From contig JAIQDT010007350.1 in the NCBI GenBank assembly GCA_021521415.1, forward strand, positions 44,953-108,952: 64,000 nt of DNA, read 5' to 3'. The notes beneath the pieces are model-generated. The model was not told where the DNA came from. It was given only the letters and a program-made list of their open reading frames with translations, and ran no database searches. This stretch comes from Bidens hawaiensis (taxonomy: Eukaryota > Streptophyta > Magnoliopsida > Asterales > Asteraceae). Of this stretch, positions 1 through 11,602 are shown in pieces; position 1 is the first letter of the stretch; each line of letters opens with the position of its first letter. The position numbers and the translations under genes were made by a program.

Positions 1-975
1 TTCATTCTAGGTTCAGGTAATGTGCTATTCAACTTAATCCCAGATTTACTTGTCTTGATTGCGCAGTAATTACTAAACCTATTAGTTTGATTGTGATGAC
101 AAACGATACCCTAACCGAATTATTGACACAATTGAACTCGATCTAAACAATTACAAATTTATGTTATGAAAACCAATTAAATTGCAATAACTGATGATTT
201 CTAGTTCAATGACACAAGAGCCTAACCGTAAATGTTGATAAACACAACCAAACAAGTGATGCAGCAATTAATAATCAACAACACAATTGTTTGAACAACC
301 AAGAAATAGTTGAACAAGATAAAACCAATAAAGTAGATCAAGTTCTTAAACATTAGGCATAACAAATCTTGTCTTAACGAGAATTACACAAAACCTTAAC
401 CTATAATGAACACAAGAGTTTAGCCAAGCATCGACATATCATTCAAAATACTTATCTTTAATGAACATGCAAACCCGAGACGAACCGGAAGCCTTGGAAT
501 GGTAGAAAATCGCCCTAAACAGCCTTTTTTGCCTCTGGAAGTCGTGATATCCCGAATGGTGAGGTTAATGGGTTTATATAAGGCAAAACCTAGTTTTTAT
601 CGGTTTCAGAACGGTTCGCATCACGCGAAGTGGCCATGGGCTTCATCTTCGTGTCGCGCGAAGGACAAAATAGTCGGGCTCTGAAAGTTACAACTTCACG
701 TAGCGCGAAGTTACATGTCCAGCATCTTCGCGTCGCGCGAAGATGCTAATCACAAAAATAATTATTTTCTTCTCTTTACTTTCTCGTGATGCGTGCACTT
801 CCAATCTCTCACTTCTAAATCTTCATTCTAAGATCGTAAATATCCTCGATAAGCTCCATAACTTCCAAGTCCCTGAAAACACATAACAACACTTGAAGTA
901 CCAATGTTCGTTCATTTATTCATCTAAAACTAACTAATTAATATATAAAACTAACTAACTTTTACCTAACCATCA
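1..975 (-). repeat. 3' LTR of element A (partial)
   Basis: This stretch is a near copy of the end of 10390-11602. For example, cattctaggttcaggtaatg occurs here at the left edge and again near 10630. In element orientation this is the 3' LTR, so its U3 end is at 975 (ending ..catca on the plus strand) and roughly 240 bases are missing past the window edge. It holds a minus-strand TATA box at 571-580 and four palindromic words upstream of it (613-746). The open reading frame at 499-684 is LTR sequence and has no support as a gene. Confidence 0.92.
571..746 (-). promoter_or_regulatory. U3 promoter of A: palindrome cluster plus TATA box
   Basis: On the minus strand a TATATAAAC box (571-580) lies downstream of four imperfect palindromes built on cttcgcg/cgcgaag: 722-746, 692-712, 647-663 and 613-630. 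The 722-746 copy has 11-base arms around a short centre. The same layout is present in the other LTR (TATA at about 11199-11207, palindromes at about 11241-11373), with several arms mutated. The position directly upstream of the TATA box suggests an enhancer array; this is inference. Confidence 0.6.
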
Positions 976-990
976 CATCCCCACACTTAT
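976..990 (-). other. Polypurine tract of A
   Basis: Read on the minus strand, the bases directly before the 3' LTR are purine-rich (ataagtgtggggatg), the expected plus-strand primer position for an Athila element. Short and typical of the lineage. Confidence 0.7.
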
Positions 991-2980
991 CGTTTTTCGT
1001 CCAGAAAAACACTTTGCAATGGAATCAGAAGCAGAAAATATTTTCAAAAGACTTTTTAAATTATTTTAATTAAGCACAAAGAACACAAAAACTGCGATTG
1101 CCGATATTGTTGTCCACTTAAACCCATGCCTCAATACTAACTGGGAAAAATAAGGCGTGAATGTTTTATTAGTTCATATGATTAAAATGGAACCCACACC
1201 TCAATGCCCTGAAGCCGCCTTACCATGCTTCATTATAGTTTTACCGAACCAGACCATCTCAACTTGACTTAAACCTTAAAATTAGACAATCAAAATTTTG
1301 CACATTTGTACAATTTTTAAGCCCATATGTAACAGCTAAGACAATCTTGGATATTTTTATCGAACCAAAAACTAAACTTACGCATCAAAGTCTACCAGAA
1401 TGGCCATTAGATACGATTAAGATGCAATTTAGTAACTAACTAGCAAATAGCCGCCAATATATGACATACCCCCGTTATCAAGCAATACCCCAAAGTCCAT
1501 CACCATAGGGAGTAGGCACAAATTCATCTGTAGGGATTACATATGACGTGTCCCGTGTGGTCTGTTTCTTAATGGTAATTAAACACAAGTACGGGGACCC
1601 CATAAGACTAAAAGCGTGGATGATCAAGTCAGTAGTGAATTTGTACTTTTAAAGGACTTTTTGTGATCATGTTTAATGACTTATGAATTGGCAGATATAC
1701 TGCGGGTTTGCTTTTTTGAAGCTTTTTAATATACATAATTCCGCTTAGGAATTACGCATACCCAGATGATAAACCGCATACAAAACCATGGTCTCCGAAT
1801 CCCGGAGCATCACATCAATACAAGATTTAAGGCTATAAAACCATACGCCTATGAAGTGTTAACCATTGAAACTAGCAATACTTTTTATATATGTTTATAT
1901 CACAAGCCATCTAGCATACTCTAACATTAAGTCTATCCAAGCATTGTACAATAACTATTCATATTTTAAAATTTATTTTTGGTGATCAAATCTAATAAAA
2001 GGCTTGAGTATAGCTAATCTTTCATTCAAGTCCTTACACAGACTTAGCTAAACAAACAAAACCCTGAAGGTGTTTTCCACTAAAAATCAAGCATTTAAAG
2101 TTCAATTAAGTCTACAACCAAACCAACCTTTCATTCTTAAGGCTGAGCCTACCGACACATCCCAAATTAAGTGTATTCCCATTTTTATTATCTCATATAT
2201 ATAATAATTTTGAAAAATAATCCCCGATTTTTCTATCATTTTCCATTATTTTGCAAAACATTGTCCTCAATGTTTAAAATTGAACAAATAAAAACAGGGA
2301 CGGGGTTAAAATTCACTTTGATAATTTTAAAATCTCGGGCCTAATGTGATGATGGTTATTTATTATACAATTACACAATTACACTTTTAACAAAAAAAAA
2401 CTAATAAAACAAATAAGGTTTATGAAAACGAAATCACCTGATAGAAAATATAACTCTCATGTGCAACTCTCGTGCCCTCGGTGAAATTACCTCTTCATCT
2501 CTCAAAATAAAATCTACAAATTCTCAAACATGTAGAAGCACGCTTCTCACAAGTGTTAAAAATATAGGTCTTTTAAACATTTGCAAAAACCATTCATTTT
2601 AAATTACCAACCAATCTTAATTAAATTCATAACCAAATTTGTTAAACTAGTAAAAATGTTAAAAGACCTAACTCACTTTCGTAGGAATCACGATTGCACT
2701 TAGCATATGCAACAAGCCCTTTAAACCCCCCGGTAGCCCGGGTGGATGAGTATGGTCTCGTGAGTGTTTTAGTGAACTGCACCCACAAAGTTTAAATACA
2801 AACTTTACCAGCAACCACCCATAAAAATAAGTCCCTTTAAGTAACCCAACCGAACCGCCCATACTACCAATAAGCAGAATAATAATAATAGCAGTACAAC
2901 TCATAAAGAAAATAAAAACATAAAAGAAAAATGAAAATAGGACCCAAAATATCGGTTGGTATGACTGCTGCCATTAACAC
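991..2980 (-). other. 3' noncoding region of A with a module shared with copia elements
   Basis: There is no credible gene here; small open frames (for example 2668-2904) have no recognisable content. From about 1085 to 2290 the minus strand is collinear with the post-pol noncoding region of copia elements B (35683-36800) and C (48459-49600). Shared words in the same order include tatcattttcc, taccnncacatc, ttaaatcntgtattgatg, cccccgttatcaagcaat, caacttgacttaaacc and tattgttgtccacttaaa (plus-strand spellings mixed with their complements). The rest (2300-2980) is AT-rich with nothing recognisable. Confidence 0.65.
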
Positions 2981-4127
2981 CTACTGCTCCTCTCCAGAAT
3001 CCTCCTCCTCATTATTTTCAGCTCCACCAGTTCCAGAACCTCCAACACCTGCATCATAAAAACCACTCGTGCCATACTGTCCATAACCCGTATATCCAGC
3101 AGCCGACACATTACCACCCATATCACTAAAGCCACCAGTGGCTGGCAGTGCTGGCTGTAATGAATCCGGTAACGTGATGCTCCAATGATCGAACATAGTC
3201 CTAAAATATCCTCGTGACTCATCCCTATACTCTCGAAACTTATCCCGGTACCCATGCAACTCATCCCTCATCTGTAACTGCTACTCAAACATGTAATCTA
3301 CTCATCCCTCATCTGTAACTAGGCTGTCGTCTCTGACGTGGCAGGGCAGGTAGCCTCTCCACACGCTGCCTCCTCGAACTACCTGCTGCTCTCACATCCG
3401 CCATCTGTGGTGGATCATCATAAGTAACCATGCCTGCTTTCTGGGCATTATCAAGGGTAACAACATCATTGTCTGGTCCTTCCTCAAAATACTCGACCAG
3501 ATAACGTCCAAACACACCCAAATAGTTAGCAATCTGCGTGATAATGGACCCCAATGCCAACCGAGTCACGGTCGAACCCGCTCTACGACCTCCCCGAGCC
3601 AAAGAACCCCCGAATACTCTCCCTATACTCGGGACCAACAACCTCATCCTCCCCATACAAATCGGCTACCATAGCAAAACGGGGCGCCGTGAATTGGAAT
3701 AATTGCCTCCCCAAAGCAAAACTTACAGCATGTGGCTCTTCGAAATCCCTATTATTGTGTCGAAACGTAGAGTAAAACTCGTAGACCAACTCCACATATT
3801 GCTTGTCCTCAAATCTCTGAATATCGGCCCAACGTCCCGGTAGGTAACCAGTAACTCTCATATCTTGCCCAATTGAGTTCAACACATCCCAGTCAAATGT
3901 AAGATGCCTCAATAACCACATGTCACGAATTTGCTCAAACACCTCACTTTCCGGAGTACCGGGGAAATCGTGAAATGATGTGATCCTCCACATCTCCCCC
4001 CTGTGATATCCTCAACTGCAGCACCAAAAACCTCTATCTCATTGACTGCATATCTAATAAAGGTTCGCATGTACTGCTGAGACGCGTAATCAAATGTCTA
4101 CTGTTGCTTTGACCTCTTCCTCGACAT
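2981..4127 (-). pseudogene. Envelope-like third ORF of Athila element A, frameshifted
   Basis: Downstream of pol, where Athila elements carry a third, envelope-like or ORF-1-type gene. A likely start is the ATG at 4125-4127 (MSRKRSKQQ), followed at once by a stop. Reading changes frame near 4000, is open for 136 residues (3993-3583; W-rich, with a conserved-looking D-L-Y-G-E-D-E-V-V-G-P-E-Y-R-E-S block), changes again near 3600 (to 3309) and again to a Gly/Tyr-rich tail (3271-2981). At least three frame changes and one nonsense codon make it non-functional. I see no clear signal peptide or membrane span, so 'envelope-like' rests on position and lineage only. Retroelement coding remnant of unknown biochemical role. 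Confidence 0.55.
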
Positions 4128-5508
4128 CTGCAAATAAATATATCAAATATGTCTATGTTGGAGTTACTACGAGTGACAACCGTATAGCATTTTGGTCGCG
4201 ATTATCCCCAATAATGAAAAACTACAACTAAAAATAACCTACATTATATATTAACTAATAAGAAAAAATATTTTTTGATTTTTTTTAAATCACAACCGCA
4301 AAACAACATAAACGAAATAAACAATTTCCTCAAACCGCACGTGCAAAGACAGAACATGTCATTTTCAAAAAAAAAAAATCATACCTAACAACTTTAAAAC
4401 CCAAAAAACACCTTTAAACCCACATGGTCTCACCAAACCGACACACATACTTGTTAAATGTTCAAACCTTTTCACAACACTTTGCCGGAAAAAAATTTCG
4501 ATTACCCAAAAACTAACAATATCACCAACATGTATCAACAACCGGGCCTCAAACAGAAACTAATTCGAAAACTTTTGTCAAACTTTTCCAAAAAAATCCG
4601 ATCCGACATCTCGCTGGAAAATATTCTGGTACCCCAAAAACTTTGAAAAACATAATCATTCTTCAAAAACACATCTAGTTTTACCAAATTGCGGCCAAAC
4701 TTCAACAATCTGGTAAACCCAACCCGATAAAACAGACATCAAATACCCACTAAATCAAGAAAACCCATTTATTTCGAACAAATAGACACTCAATTACATG
4801 CATTCCATAACCCCAAACAATCATCATAACATAGGCAAACCGATTTCAAACGAAATTAACGACATACCTTTCAATCAGAGTGGCGGCTGATGACAGTGGT
4901 GACGGGTGAGGGGCGGCCAGATTTTTATAAGTGGATAGGGTTAGAGATAAGGATTGTGTGGTGAAAGTGAAAGGAAATTCGGTTTTTATTATTTTTTCGT
5001 CAGATCTGAGCATCTTCGCGCTGCGCGAAGAGGTCAGACATGCAACTTCGCGTCGCGTGAAGTTGCAGTTGACTTTGACCATTTGACTTTCAATTTTGAC
5101 TTTGATCATTGACTTCCATCATCTTCGCATCGCGCAAAGATGCAAGATAAGCAATTTCACGCCGCGCGAAGTTGCATTTTCACAGATATTTTTTACGATT
5201 TTCGGTGTTTTAAAATTATCTATCTTTTACGTTTCTTGAGCTGTTTTCCCCCGTCACCAACTTCGGTCGCCAAATACCAATCACTACGTACCTGAGGCTC
5301 CCTCTAGCTACGCATGTGCTTACCAATTCTCCACAATGGCGATCGACTTGTCGCTTCCCCACACTCGATTCTTGCTCTAAACTGCACGATTTAAAGAAAA
5401 CACTTAGCTAACTAGACTCAATATACAAAGAATACAACTTACAAATGCTGGATTGCCTCCCGGTTAGCGCTAAATTGAATGTCTACAGCTCGACATCCCT
5501 TGGTTTCT
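4128..5508 (-). other. Noncoding spacer between pol and third ORF of A
   Basis: About 1.4 kb with no convincing gene. Open frames at 4458-4646 and 4846-5109 lack any recognisable composition. The pol-proximal part (4921-5175) holds the palindrome cluster and W-box-like repeats listed separately. The part from 5200 to 5440 is moderately GC-rich and looks conserved but I cannot assign it. Confidence 0.6.
4921..5175 (-). promoter_or_regulatory. Candidate internal promoter of A: palindromes, TTGAC repeats, TATA-like box
   Basis: Four palindromes of the same cttcgcg/cgcgaag family as in the LTR lie at 5012-5032, 5041-5067, 5120-5142 and 5151-5175. Between them (about 5066-5117) the plus strand carries five ttgac/tgact words spaced about 10-12 bases apart, similar to W-boxes. 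On the minus strand a TATAAAAAT box follows at about 4922-4930, pointing toward the third ORF. The arrangement repeats that of the U3 promoter. Function as an internal promoter is inference. Confidence 0.4.
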
Positions 5509-6681
5509 TCAATCAACCGAATATATCGGCTTGTCTGCCAAGAAGAAAAACTCCGACTCATGTATATCTTTGTTCAAATCTACATCTTCCAAATAAGGCT
5601 TCAAACGATGGCCATTCACCACTTGCCTTAGATGATCAACAAAATCTTTGATCTCAACCTCACCATACTTTCCAACCCTCTTGACTTGATAAGGTCCCAT
5701 CCACTCTCTCTTCAATTTGCCCGGGAAAAGCTTCAACCTTGAATTAAACAACCACACTCGTTGTCCCTCTTCGAACGTCTTTCTTCTTAGCTTGGCATCG
5801 TGAACTCTCTTCATCTTATCTTTATAAGCGGATGCGCATTCATACGCCTCGTCTTTCAACTCTTCCAACTCACAGATATTCAACTTCCTTTGTTTACCTG
5901 CACACTCATAATCTAGGTTAATATTCTTAACCCTCCATAAAGCACGATGAGCTAGCTCAACAGGTAACTGACACCCTTTTCTGTAAACCAGCCGATAAGG
6001 GGTGGTTCCAACAGGCGTTTTATAAGCGGTACGGTAAGCCCATAAAGCATCGTTAAGTTTATTCGACCAATCTTTCCTATCGGGCCTTACCGTCTTTTGT
6101 AAAATTTCTTTGATTTGCCTATTGGAAACCTCCACTTGCCCACTTGTTTGAGGGTGATATGGAGTAGCAATACGGTGGTTTACGCCATACCGTTTAAGTA
6201 GTTTTTCAAAATTGAAAATTTTAAAATGTGAACCCCCATCACTAATGATAATGCGGGGGACACCATAACGTGAAAAAATATTAGACTGGACAAACTTACA
6301 AACAACGGTATGGTCATTCGTCTTAGTGGCGATTGCTTCTACCCATTTAGACACATAATCGACCGCCATCAAGATATAAAGATTACCAAAAGAATTAGGG
6401 AATGGGCCCATGAAATCAATCCCCCAAACATCAAAGATGTCGACAACGAGGATTGGTTGCATGGGTATCTCGTCCCTCTTTGAAATACCCCCCATATGTT
6501 GGCATCTAACACAATTCTTCCCAAAAGCTGCTGCGTCTTTAAAGATGGGAGGCCAATAAAATCCACACGCCAGCACGCGATGTTCTGTCTTCTGGCCACT
6601 AAAATGGCCTCCAAAAGCTGATGAATGCGTATGATGCAAGACACTCCGAATCTCTTCCTCCGGTATGCACCGCCTCATCAC
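5509..6681 (-). CDS. Integrase domain of Athila element A
   Basis: A 390-residue open stretch encoding the end of pol, which joins element cDNA to host DNA. An N-terminal zinc finger has H-x-H then C-V-R-C (residues about 17-60). The catalytic core shows the first Asp in G-I-D-F-M-G, the second Asp in I-I-S-D-G-G and the Glu in G-Q-V-E-V-S, so the D,D,E triad is present. The C-terminal part carries the Athila-like [12 protein letters not shown] block and a basic tail. It is not an independent gene: the ATG at 6681 is internal and the true reading would continue from RNase H, which is in another frame. Best preserved piece of element A. Confidence 0.88.
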   Translation of the reverse strand: MMRRCIPEEEIRSVLHHTHSSAFGGHFSGQKTEHRVLACGFYWPPIFKDAAAFGKNCVRCQHMGGISKRDEIPMQPILVVDIFDVWGIDFMGPFPNSFGNLYILMAVDYVSKWVEAIATKTNDHTVVCKFVQSNIFSRYGVPRIIISDGGSHFKIFNFEKLLKRYGVNHRIATPYHPQTSGQVEVSNRQIKEILQKTVRPDRKDWSNKLNDALWAYRTAYKTPVGTTPYRLVYRKGCQLPVELAHRALWRVKNINLDYECAGKQRKLNICELEELKDEAYECASAYKDKMKRVHDAKLRRKTFEEGQRVWLFNSRLKLFPGKLKREWMGPYQVKRVGKYGEVEIKDFVDHLRQVVNGHRLKPYLEDVDLNKDIHESEFFFLADKPIYSVD

Positions 6682-7319
6682 TTGGTCTACCCAACTTTGA
6701 ACAAGTCCAGATCTTCACACACATAGTACTTCACCTGCGTGAGGAAGTGCTTCTTCTTCTTCCTCGACCAAAACTCAGGAATGGTATCTGCAACAAGAAA
6801 ATAATAATGTCAGCATACCATGGCAAAGTTGAAACAGAGAACAATTGCTTATCCGGAAAAGACTCATTAATGCCCCTCTCGTCTTTCTCCTCCTCTTCTT
6901 GTCCCACAAGTCTCGACAAATGATCCGCTACCACATTCTCACATCCTTTCTTGTTGCGGATCTCCACATCAAACTCTTTGAGCAGTAAAATCAACCTGAT
7001 CAAGCGCGGCTTCGCATCCTTCTTCTCCATCAAGTACTTGACTGTGCTGCGATCTAAAAAATCAATAACCTTGCTCCACCAAATGTAAGATCAAAACTTA
7101 TCAATTGCATACACTACCACAAGGAACTCCTTTTCCGTAGTGGTGAAATTAATTTGAGCATCGAAAAGTGTTTTGCTCACGTAGTATATGTCAACGGGCT
7201 TCTTATCCACCCGTTGACCCAACACGACCCCGACCGCTAATCACTTGTGTCACACATAATCTCAAATGGAAATGACCAACCAGGTGACAACAAGATCAGG
7301 GCTTCAACCAATTTGTTTT
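6682..7319 (-). pseudogene. RNase H region of Athila element A, frameshifted
   Basis: Joins reverse transcriptase to integrase. The stretch 7033-6731 reads K-P-R-L-I-R-L-I-L-L-L-K-E-F-D-V-E-I-R-N-K-K-G, then V-V-A-D-H-L-S-R, the end of a Ty3/gypsy RNase H with its final catalytic Asp. Upstream (7300-7040), fragments of the Asp-containing start of RNase H appear in more than one frame. The frame differs from both the RT part and the integrase, so at least two indels have occurred. Confidence 0.75.
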
Positions 7320-8486
7320 TTAATACATTAAAAGCCTTAAGACATTCTTCGTTAAAAAAAATGGCACATCTTTCAAAAGCAAATTACACAACGGTTTAGA
7401 TATGACACTAAAATTCTTAATGAACCGTCGGTAAAAACCGACATGACCCAAAAATGCCCTTATCCCTTTTATATTAGTAGGCGGTGGAAAATTAGATATG
7501 ACTTGGATTTTCACCCGGTCAACCTCAATCCCTCTACTTGAGATGACATGTCCCAAAACCGTCCCTTATTGAACCATAAAGTGGCTCTTTTCCCAACTTA
7601 AGACCAAATTCGTTTCCACACATCTTTTTAAAATTTTAGTTAATTTAGTTAAACAATTTTCAAAAGATGACCCAAAAATCAAAAAATCATCCATAAAAAT
7701 CTCAAGTGAATCACTGACTATATCTGAAAAGATACTCGTCATACACCATTGAAAGGTGGTCAGGGCATTACACAAACCGAAAGGCATTCGCCTAAATGCG
7801 AAAGTGTCGTATGGACACGTGAAGGTGGTCTTATGTTAGTCATCGGGGTGAATAGCAATCTGATTGTACCCTGAATAGCCATCTAGAAAGAATTAACATT
7901 TCTGACCTACAAGTTTCTCGATGATTTGGTCAATGAACGGCAAGGGAAAATGGTCCTTAGATGCTGCCGCATTCAACATTCTGTAATCCACACAAATCCG
8001 CCATCCGATTACCGGTCGGGTGGCGATTTCCTCACCTTGCTCGTTACGGGTTATCTGAATACCCGCCTTCTTCGGAACCATTTGCGTTGGACTTACCCAC
8101 GTGCTATCTAAGATCGGGATGATGATGCCTGCATCCAACCACTTCAAAACTTCTTTCTTCACTACCTCCTTCATATTTGGATTCAACCTTCTTTGTGCAT
8201 CGTGAGCGGGTTTTGCCTCGGGATCGGTGATGATCTTATGCATGACAATGGATGGGCTGATCCCCCTCAAATCTGCTATCGTCCAACCAATCACAACCTA
8301 ATGCTCTCTCAAGACTTCCCCTAACGCCATTTCTTGATCCTCTTCCAAATTTGCGGCGATGATGGCCGGTAAAGTCTCTCCTTCCCCCAAGAACACATAT
8401 TTAAGGCGTCTCGGGAGCTCTTTCAACTCAACAGCTGGCAGACTCTCCAACGATGGTCTCAGCTTCGAATCAATAGTATCGGGCAA
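7320..8486 (-). pseudogene. Reverse transcriptase of Athila element A, with in-frame stops
   Basis: Copies element RNA to DNA in the virus-like particle. Three segments (8486-8298, 8294-7893, 7787-7566) plus 7556-7320 lie in a single frame and are separated only by nonsense codons: TAG at 8298-8300, TAA at 7893-7895 and TAA at 7566-7568. Recognisable blocks are C-V-D-Y-R-M-L-N-A-A, M-P-F-G-L-C-N-A, the active site F-M-D-D-F and L-G-H-V-G-F-Y-R-R-F-I-K. The active-site Asp pair is intact. The frame is lost near 7320. The pattern of substitutions without indels over about 1.1 kb suggests point-mutation decay. Confidence 0.85.
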
Positions 8487-8491
8487 CCTCT

Positions 8492-9045
8492 CTACCTGTT
8501 GAGACCATGGCGGTTTCCCAATACTCGTAGCATATAGACCACTGCTTTTTCCTCTTCTTGCAATTGTAATGCGTATTTAACTGTTTCCCTGCAACAAATA
8601 GCACACTCCTCTGTGGCATCTTCCTCACTGTCGTGAGGGTTCAACCCATCAATGACTTCAGCCACGAAGAATTCGTCACTCACCAAAGGGTTAGACATGC
8701 TTAAAAACACATTAAGCCGAAGATTCTTATTACCAAAAGCCATGTCCACTACCTCAGTTCTACAGTTTATTAAAGCATTTGCGATGGCCAAAAAGGGCCG
8801 ACCGAGAATCATGTTAGGTTGCCGTTTCGGGTCAACTGTCACGTAATCTAGAACCAGGAAGTCAACCGGGTAATATAAATCTTCTATCATCACAATCACA
8901 TCGGTCATGATTCCCCTAGGAAGCTTGAGTATCAAATCGGCCAACACCACGGTGGTGTCGGCTTTTTAAGGGGACCAAAGTCATAATGGTCATTCAAGCT
9001 TCCCGGGAGAATACTCACCCAGGCTCCAAGATCTAACAATGCCCT
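8492..9045 (-). pseudogene. Aspartic protease region of Athila element A
   Basis: Would process the polyprotein. The active-site block reads A-L-L-D-L-G-A-W-V-S-I-L-P-G (about 9003-9045), with the D-L-G-A form seen in Athila rather than D-T-G. The reading frame changes near 8940 and continues as 152 open residues (8950-8492) containing M-I-L-G-R-P-F-L-A, the second conserved protease block. A further frame change separates it from the reverse transcriptase. Confidence 0.75.
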
Positions 9046-10237
9046 AATCATTTTAAAATCGCCCAATTGAATGGGTATAATTGGCATTCCCGGATCCTGT
9101 AGCTTGGGTGGGAGGATACCTATCAAAACCGAACTCACATTTTCAGTTAAATCAACTTGTTTGGGCAACTTGTGAGTTCGTTTTTGAGTGCACAAGTCTT
9201 TCAAATATTTATCATATGCACGGACTTGTTTAATTGCATCTATGAGGGGTAGATTGATTTTTACTTGTCTGAATATTTCCCACATTTCCTCCTGCTGTGG
9301 TCCCCTCTTTCTAATTGCATAAATGCTCGCTGACTGTAAAGATAAGAACCACTGCTTTGCTAGATCTTTAAGACTGAACTGAAAAATAACTAGCTTGACT
9401 TCATCGGCAGTGAACCCTTGGCTTGAGATGGTGGCACAAGTAGCATTAAACTCGCTCAAGTGCAAGTACGGCTCTTCAGATGCTTTCCTATGAAAAGTAG
9501 GCATCCCGGTTAGGTTACTTTGTCTTACCGGGATAACAATGGGAAGCGGGTTCGTGGCCACTTGTGGAATGAAGTAACTTTGAACTCCCCGATGGGTGGT
9601 GGAACAAATGCCCTCAGGACCCCATCGTCAAACTCATACTCGGGAAATTGTGGCTTGGGAATCTCTTGTCTTCTTTGGGCTCGGCGATTTCTCGGTGGTT
9701 GAATGGGCTAGGGTGTTCGGTTTCGGTGGGGGGGGGGGGTTGTTGTTGTCGCCTTCTATAATACCTACCCCCTTGAGCATCTTCCATCTCTTTTTAATCC
9801 TCAAACTCATCGAACAACCTACGCCGATGAGTTATCCTTTCATATTCATACTCGAACCGATTGTGTGGCGGTTTAGACCTTATGGACCGATCATCCCTCA
9901 TCTGGTATTGTCTCTGAGCTCTACGGTTTTGGTTTTGGTTAATATGTTTATTAAGTGGTGGGTTTGGTGGGGTTAATGGTGGTAAGTCATGGAGTGGAGG
10001 GTTTTGTGGAATGTGTTGTGGAATGGGATGTTCTTGAAGAGGTGGTGGGTTAAGATTGTCGGGCTGAAACACAGGTGGGATTGGGTATGGGTTATTCTCC
10101 TGGTGATTCATGTATTCTTCTTTTGGCCTCGAGGATTCATGTTTCCTTTGATTTGCTCGGGTTCCTCTCGCAGCTTTCTCAATCTCTGGATCAAACTGTA
10201 ACACCCCCTTGTCTCGGGAAAATCTCGTATGCATCAA
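9046..10237 (-). pseudogene. Gag of Athila element A, frameshifted
   Basis: Structural capsid protein. The N-terminal part (10237-9794) is Pro/Asn-rich and begins near an F-D-P-E-I-E-K block usual at the start of Athila Gag; upstream ATG is at 10237. The capsid core (9561-9046) contains P-Y-L-H-L-S-E-F-N-A-T-C-A-T and F-S-L-K-D-L-A-K-Q-W-F, hallmarks of retrotransposon Gag. The two lie in different frames; the break is around 9570-9790, where a run of ten G (9727-9736) is a likely slippage site. The plus-strand open frames here are antisense shadows. Confidence 0.78.
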
Positions 10238-10368
10238 CCTGGTAGATTAACTGCACACACCAAACAAGCACACTCTGCGTAAAATCAACGAAGAAATGAA
10301 AATAGACAAAAAATTAAACTAAATTATGCTAATTTAAACTAAACTAAACTAGCACTATGCGAGGAGAG

Positions 10369-10386
10369 TCCCCGGCAGCGACGCCA
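10369..10386 (-). other. Primer binding site of A (tRNA-Asp)
   Basis: On the minus strand this reads tggcgtcgctgccgggga, matching the complement of the 3' end of plant tRNA-Asp apart from two bases. It lies just inside the 5' LTR (to the right on the plus strand). tRNA-Asp priming is usual in Athila/Tat elements. Confidence 0.85.
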
Positions 10387-10389
10387 TTT

Positions 10390-11602
10390 TGACGTAGGCT
10401 GTCGCGGTCTACTCAAGCAATCAATTTTAAAGACTTAAATACCTATAAACTAGTACGGGTAGGTAAGGTCATCTCTACAGGAACTCAAGGAAAATGCTAA
10501 TTTAATCTTACTAAATTAATTATTAACTAAAGCGGACAGACGATGTCAAGTGGTTTTTAGAAAAAAGATTTAATTAAAACTAAATGATTACTTAAAAAGA
10601 CTTTGTAAACAATATTAATAAAAAGCATTCATTCTAGGTTCAGGTAATGTGCTATTCAACTTAATCCCAAATTTACTTGTCTTGATTGCGCAGTAATTAC
10701 TAGACCTATTAGTTTGATTGTGATGACAAACGATACACTAACCGAATTGTTGACACAATTGAACTCGATCTAAACAATTACCAATTTATGTTATGAAAAC
10801 CAATTGAATTGCAATAACCGATGATTACTAGTTCAATGACACAAGAGCCTAACCCTAAATGTTGATGAACACAACCAAACAAGTTATGCAACAATTAATA
10901 ATCAACAACACAATTGTTTAAACAACCAAGCAATAATTGAACATGATAAAACTAAAAAAGTAGATCAAGTTTTTAAACATTAAGCATAATAAATCTGGTC
11001 TTAATGAGAATTGCATAAAACCTTAACCTAGAATGAACACAAGAGTTTAGCCAAGCATCGACATATTATTCAAAATACTTATATTTAATGAACATGCAAA
11101 CCCGAGACAAACCAGAAGCCTTGGAATGGTAGAAAATCGCCCTAAACAGCCTCTTTTGCCTCTGGAAGTCGTGATATCCCGAATGGTGAGGTTAATGAGT
11201 TTATATAAGGCAAAAACTAGATTTTTTCAGTTTTAAATCGGTTCGCATCGAGCGAAGTCGCCATGGTTTTCATCTTCGCGTCGCGCGAAGGACAAAATAG
11301 TTAGGCTCTGAAAGTTACAACTTCACGTAGCGTGAAGTTACATGTCCAGCATCTTCGCATCACGCGAAGATGTAAAATAAAAAAAGTAATTATTTTCTTC
11401 TCTTTACTATCTCGTGATGCGTGTAGTTCCAATCTCTCACTTCTAAATCTTCATTCCAAGCTCGTAAATATCCTCGATAAGCTCCATAACTTCCAAGTCC
11501 CTGAAAACACATAACAACACTTGAAGTACCAATGTTGCTTATTTATTCATCTAAAATTAACTAATTAATATATAAAACTAACTAACTTTTACCCAACCAC
11601 CA
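10390..11602 (-). repeat. 5' LTR of element A
   Basis: About 1.2 kb, matching 1-975 with scattered substitutions. The left limit is either tg at 10390 or tg at 10400; the missing end of the other LTR prevents a decision. The right limit is where similarity stops (..accacca at 11602 against ..accatca at 975). It carries the same palindrome cluster and TATA box as its partner. Confidence 0.85.

Larger units (their letters stand above)
1..11602 (-). mobile_element. Element A: Athila-lineage Ty3/gypsy retrotransposon, degenerate
   Basis: About 11.6 kb of a minus-strand LTR retrotransposon; its 3' end lies beyond the left window edge. Two copies of one LTR (1-975 and about 10390-11602) bracket gag, protease, reverse transcriptase, RNase H, integrase and an envelope-like ORF in that order. 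The primer site matches the 3' end of tRNA-Asp, and the protease has the D-L-G-A form and the integrase the style (Y-V-S-K-W-V-E-A) typical of Athila. The polyprotein is broken by several stops and frame changes, but the integrase reads openly for 390 residues. The right edge falls inside the third ORF of copia relic D: sequence on the far side resumes as D coding sequence with no gap. The target duplication (expected atcat) cannot be confirmed because the left end is outside the window. Confidence 0.93.

Noticed and set aside
4846..5109. 87-residue minus-strand frame between pol and third ORF of A
   Set aside because: Overlaps the palindrome cluster and W-box-like words, and has no similarity I can recognise; more likely regulatory DNA.
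9596..9976. Plus-strand open frame of 126 residues with hydrophobic segments
   Set aside because: Antisense to Athila gag, and it crosses the ten-G run.
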